From the NCBI RefSeq assembly GCF_030538595.1, contig NZ_JAUNTS010000002.1, positions 214,353 to 278,352 on the forward strand: a DNA stretch of 64,000 bases. Reading direction: 5' to 3'. The position numbers were made by a program, and so were the translations under genes. Below are positions 61,020-64,000 of this stretch, piece after piece. Positions within the stretch are counted from its first letter, which is position 1; the number at the start of each line of letters is the position of its first letter. The notes beneath the pieces are model-generated. The model did no database searches. It was not told the DNA's origin and saw nothing but the letters and a program-made list of their open reading frames with translations. This DNA comes from Kocuria sp. GTDB taxonomy: Bacteria > Actinomycetota > Actinomycetes > Actinomycetales > Micrococcaceae.

Positions 61020-62363
61020 GTGAAGCCGAGATTTTCAACTCTGGGTCCGTGGCTCAACAATTCCGACCGATGGCCGGAGTTGAGGGTCACGGACCCCTTA
61101 CCTGTACCGATGATCGTCCGCATCGGTGCGGGCATTGTCGTAGCCGCAATCGCACTTTTCGACGTGCTTCGGTTTTTCCAAACTGCTCGGCCTGAGTCCC
61201 ACGCTCTTGATCCCACGGGGATGGAGGTTTTGGCCCTGGCAGGAGCTTCCTACCTCCCGCTACTCGGCACACTGGTGGGGCCGCGTTTAGGTGCCGTGAC
61301 CCTAGCCTTTGCCTACGCGACCGCACTGCTCACCGAATCGGTGTTCGCGGTTTTTGTCCCCGGAGTCATGTGCACCTTGATTCTGGCCATGTGGCTGCGG
61401 TGGGGAGTGGGCATCACGGTGGTGGGTGCGCAAGTCCTGGCAGCCGTCACGTTTGGGATTTTTGTCCCCGAACCCAACACCTGGTCAGAAGTTTTTGCCC
61501 TCATCATCCTGGTGTGTTTGGCCGCAGTTCTAGGCTTCACCATTCGTTTTTTCCGCTGCCGCAGCTTGCTGGCTGCCAGAACCATCACCCGTTTGGAGCA
61601 TGAAGCAGGGATGGTGCGTGCCGCTGAGCGGCAAGACCTGGCCCGTGAGTTGCATGACCTGGTGGCTCATGACGTCACCGCCACCGCCTTGCGGGCCAAT
61701 GCAGGCTTGCTCTCCCAGGAGCCAGGATTCCAGCGCATTGCACTCCAAGACATTGCTGACAGCGCCAGCGGCACCATTGCTGACCTCAGACGGCTGGTGA
61801 ACATCTTGCGGGAAGAGCCCGTGGGGATTTCAGCAACCCGCGCGCAGCCGGTAGGGGATTCATCCGCCCGTCCCAGTTCAGGCGGGCTCACACCTCCCAC
61901 GCCCACCATGTCTGCCGTGCTGCAGCACAGCGTGCAGAGTCTCAAAGACTCCGGCTTCCGGGACATTCACGTCCAAGAGGGGCCGGGGTGGGAGTACGTG
62001 ACCACCTCGGTGCGCAGTACATGTCAACGTGTGGTACAGGAAGCATGCGCCAACATTGTTCGTCACGCTTCACCGGGAGGCCCGGTGCACGTGCGCGTGG
62101 AGATCGTGGTGCCCAAGGATGCGGTCAGCGGCGTCCGCGACCAGTCAGGTGGCCGCGCAGAAGTTGAAGTGACCAACCAACTGGCCCATGCGCGTCGTCG
62201 GGAATCAGTGACGCCGGAAGCCGTGTTGACCACAGGAGGATTCGGTCTGCTGGGCCTCCGTGAACGCGTTTCCGTCTTTGGAGGAGAACTCACCACCGGT
62301 CCCGATGACGGCCGCTGGGTGGTTCGTGCGCGATTGCCACTGCAGGAGATTGATCTTCGGTGA
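61020..62363 (+). CDS. HisKA_3-type sensor histidine kinase
   Basis: 447 residues from GTG 61020. Five or six hydrophobic segments (about 30-50, 68-90, 92-113, 115-130, 132-150, 158-176) with short outer loops form the sensor. The phospho-acceptor His212 is in ARELHDLVAHDVTATALRA, the NarX/DesK-type motif. The ATPase domain has EACANIVRHASPGGPVHV (N box) and GGFGLLGLRERVSVFGGEL (G box). Its partner is very probably the divergent NarL-type regulator. The membrane-rich, loop-poor sensor suggests detection at or within the membrane, which fits either a peptide or a cell-wall stress signal. Confidence 0.92.
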   Translation: MKPRFSTLGPWLNNSDRWPELRVTDPLPVPMIVRIGAGIVVAAIALFDVLRFFQTARPESHALDPTGMEVLALAGASYLPLLGTLVGPRLGAVTLAFAYATALLTESVFAVFVPGVMCTLILAMWLRWGVGITVVGAQVLAAVTFGIFVPEPNTWSEVFALIILVCLAAVLGFTIRFFRCRSLLAARTITRLEHEAGMVRAAERQDLARELHDLVAHDVTATALRANAGLLSQEPGFQRIALQDIADSASGTIADLRRLVNILREEPVGISATRAQPVGDSSARPSSGGLTPPTPTMSAVLQHSVQSLKDSGFRDIHVQEGPGWEYVTTSVRSTCQRVVQEACANIVRHASPGGPVHVRVEIVVPKDAVSGVRDQSGGRAEVEVTNQLAHARRRESVTPEAVLTTGGFGLLGLRERVSVFGGELTTGPDDGRWVVRARLPLQEIDLR

Positions 62364-62553
62364 CGTAAGACAGCGACGCTGGCTTTGGTACACAACGCAA
62401 GCGGGCTGCCGACTCGAACGGAAATAATTGCCCACGTTAAATTACTACGCGGTAGTCTCAGGGAAGAGCCGCAATCCGCGCGGCGACTTTTGATCCAGCA
62501 GCCGCCGTAGTGTGGGTGTTCCGCGCTGATGTTTCGTTTGAGGTGATGACGCC

Positions 62554-63216
62554 ATGAAGCGCGACCCTGCCGCAGGAGATTCCGCCCTGCGCTTCAAGGT
62601 TCAGGACGCCAAGGGCCAAAACCTTCTGTTGAACCGCGATATTCTGCGGCGCACCTACGCAGCCATCAAAGATCTGGCCAACGACTTCTACCTGCGCGCA
62701 GAGCCCACCCATGATTCCCGCATGCCGCAGCATTCCCAGCTGTACATCTCCTTTACGGAGAGCCAGGACGGAACTGTGACCTTCATTGCCGAGCAGCACG
62801 TGAACACAACATTGGGTCAGCGGCGTGCGTTATTGAACTCACGGCGCCGCCCACGCGCCGCTGCTGATTCCACCCGGGCCCAGCGTGCTCTGCAGAGCAC
62901 TTTGCTCCTGGCCAGGGCTGCCACTTTTGCGTTGGAAGCTGGCGGTATCCACCGATGCACCACCCACAACGGTTTGACGGACTTGGCTTCTCCCGTGGAT
63001 GACCAGCTCCTGCGGGTACCCACGGAGGTGGCAGATTCCCTGACCATGCCTCACATGCAGGCCCATTTGCGTGAGTTCTTGGCTGCCTTGAGCGAGGATG
63101 GTGTGGGAGCCATTGTGGTGGGTTCCGATCCACACTCTCCGGAGCTCCGCTCAGAATGTGTCATCCCAGCCACAGATACCTTGGTGGAGTTTCAAGCGGG
63201 AAAACGCTTGCGGTAA
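62554..63216 (+). CDS. Hypothetical protein sharing a DPxxPELR motif with its neighbour
   Basis: 220 residues, GAGGTGA before ATG 62554. It has no signal or membrane helix, a basic middle stretch (RRALLNSRRRPRAA) and a C-terminal VGAIVVGSDPHSPELRSE. I do not recognise the family. The convergent neighbour has a similar C-terminal block, so the two may be distant relatives. The 190-base gap from the kinase gene holds an AT-rich patch (near 62420-62450) that could be a promoter. Confidence 0.65.
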   Translation: MKRDPAAGDSALRFKVQDAKGQNLLLNRDILRRTYAAIKDLANDFYLRAEPTHDSRMPQHSQLYISFTESQDGTVTFIAEQHVNTTLGQRRALLNSRRRPRAAADSTRAQRALQSTLLLARAATFALEAGGIHRCTTHNGLTDLASPVDDQLLRVPTEVADSLTMPHMQAHLREFLAALSEDGVGAIVVGSDPHSPELRSECVIPATDTLVEFQAGKRLR

Positions 63217-63270
63217 CGCCAGACAGTCCGCTCCTGACTCACGGGCAACTCACGGAGCCAGGGCAGCACA

Positions 63271-63957
63271 CTACTGAGGCCGCTGGAGCCCGGAAATCCC
63301 CGGGTCAAACATTTGACGCCGCTTGTGCTGGGTCAAAACCGCGGTCAAGGGAGCCTCTACAAAAACCACTTTGGCCGCCAATGAGTCATAGGACTCGCGT
63401 AGCACTCGTTGATGGAACTCCGGGGTCAAGGTGATCACCTCTTCCTGGCGAAGCTCAGGGTCCAGAGGATCGCGGACAATCACCACGGAGCGTAGCCCCG
63501 GCAGGAGCAAGCATTGCATCATGCTGGTCACTGCTTGCACCAAGTCAGGTCGATCGTCAAACATCCCGTGCATGAACGCGGGAACGCGGTAGGTGCGTGA
63601 ATTGTTGAGCACCAGAGTGGCAAAGCCATCTGCATCGCCCACAGAGCTGATCCGAATGTCCTCGGCCAATGTGATGGGAGGCACAAGCTGCACGCTGATG
63701 GAGAGTATTTCGGCAACCCAGCGCAAGAGCTTGCGGACTTCTTCACGGTGTTCTTGAGACACCGGGGCCACCAGACGAACCCAACCGGGCCTGGTGTCCA
63801 GGGCAGAAATCTCCAGCCAGTAGCGGCCCGGCTGGGTGGGGCGATAATCCAAAGACACCGTGGGAAGTGCCCCGTGATGTCCATTGTCCCAAGCAACCAG
63901 CTCAGTAGCGGCTTCGATCAGGTAGAGCATGGCTGCTTGGGTTTGCCGGCTCTTCAC
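63271..63957 (-). CDS. Hypothetical protein, possibly 5'-incomplete
   Basis: At least 228 residues. It contains ARG/Glu-rich helices, VQAVTSMMQCLLLPGLRSVV and then VIVRDPLDPELRQEEVITL, which resembles the DPHSPELRSE block of the convergent gene. No signal, membrane helix or catalytic motif is recognised. GTG 63957 lacks a good Shine-Dalgarno, and the frame stays open to the window edge (63999), so the true start may lie outside. ATG 63930 is an internal alternative. Confidence 0.6.
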   Translation of the reverse strand: MKSRQTQAAMLYLIEAATELVAWDNGHHGALPTVSLDYRPTQPGRYWLEISALDTRPGWVRLVAPVSQEHREEVRKLLRWVAEILSISVQLVPPITLAEDIRISSVGDADGFATLVLNNSRTYRVPAFMHGMFDDRPDLVQAVTSMMQCLLLPGLRSVVIVRDPLDPELRQEEVITLTPEFHQRVLRESYDSLAAKVVFVEAPLTAVLTQHKRRQMFDPGISGLQRPQ

Positions 63958-64000
63958 AGATGAGGGTGTAGTTGGGGGCTGGCGCGTCGGTGTGGGGTAG

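Noticed and set aside
1..64000. Frequent GACGAC/GTCGTC stretches on both strands, considered as a chromosome-organising motif (KOPS- or AIMS-like).
   Set aside because: Occurrences are on both strands and, by a rough count, near what is expected for such a short word in GC-rich coding DNA; many lie in Asp-rich or Val-rich codons.

Overview
The window reads as chromosome from a GC-rich Gram-positive actinobacterium, most likely a Micrococcales member of the Micrococcaceae type. This rests on frequent GTG and TTG starts, many 4-base GTGA/ATGA/TTGA gene overlaps, and the order SURF1 - zinc-ribbon protein - DUF3099 - fabG - SDR - serB - ABC ATPase - TauE/SafE - TrmH. LCP and PASTA proteins point the same way. 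A ManNAc-uronate pathway (wecB, wecC) inside a cell-wall glycan locus also fits, because Micrococcus-type teichuronic acid contains ManNAcA. I saw no rRNA, tRNA, CRISPR array, transposase or phage gene.

Region A (1-10,517): a muconolactone-isomerase-like gene, a YpfJ-type zinc peptidase and a biotin ECF transporter (bioY-bioM-bioN) on the minus strand, with a BioQ-like operator directly before bioY. An aromatic-acid-type MFS transporter stands divergent to a PadR regulator. An ABC-F ATPase, an orphan HPr-kinase-like protein and two tandem Tat-type secreted paralogs follow; the second paralog is frameshifted.

Region B (10,527-20,918): conserved actinobacterial housekeeping genes, namely SURF1, DUF3099, FabG, a second SDR lacking the catalytic Tyr, SerB, an ABC ATPase, TauE/SafE, TrmH, a secreted subtilase with SLH repeats, and zinc-free ribosomal protein L31 (rpmE2). 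Several gene ends here carry unusually long perfect inverted repeats, one of them a loopless 60-bp palindrome.

Region C (21,139-51,771, plus strand): a large surface-polysaccharide locus. It encodes a GH79-like lipoprotein, an LCP ligase, glycosyltransferases (including a 1484-residue three-domain enzyme), a Wzm/Wzt-type ABC exporter and UDP-ManNAc dehydrogenase (WecC). Two cytosolic heparinase-II/III-like proteins, a PASTA lipoprotein, an Asp2-like acyl esterase/transferase, GSCFA and SGNH-like proteins and a polysaccharide pyruvyl transferase complete it.

Region D (59,751-51,802, minus strand): wecB followed by two tandem fusions of an asparagine-synthetase-like domain to an Asp2-like hydrolase domain, then a second pyruvyl transferase. 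This arm converges on region C. Together C and D look like a machine that makes, decorates, exports and ligates a ManNAcA-containing wall polymer.

Region E (59,882-64,000): a NarL-type response regulator divergent from a 69-residue secreted Cys-containing peptide, whose gene lies one base upstream of a HisKA_3 histidine kinase. This arrangement suggests a peptide-signalled two-component system next to the polysaccharide locus. Two convergent genes of unknown function close the window.
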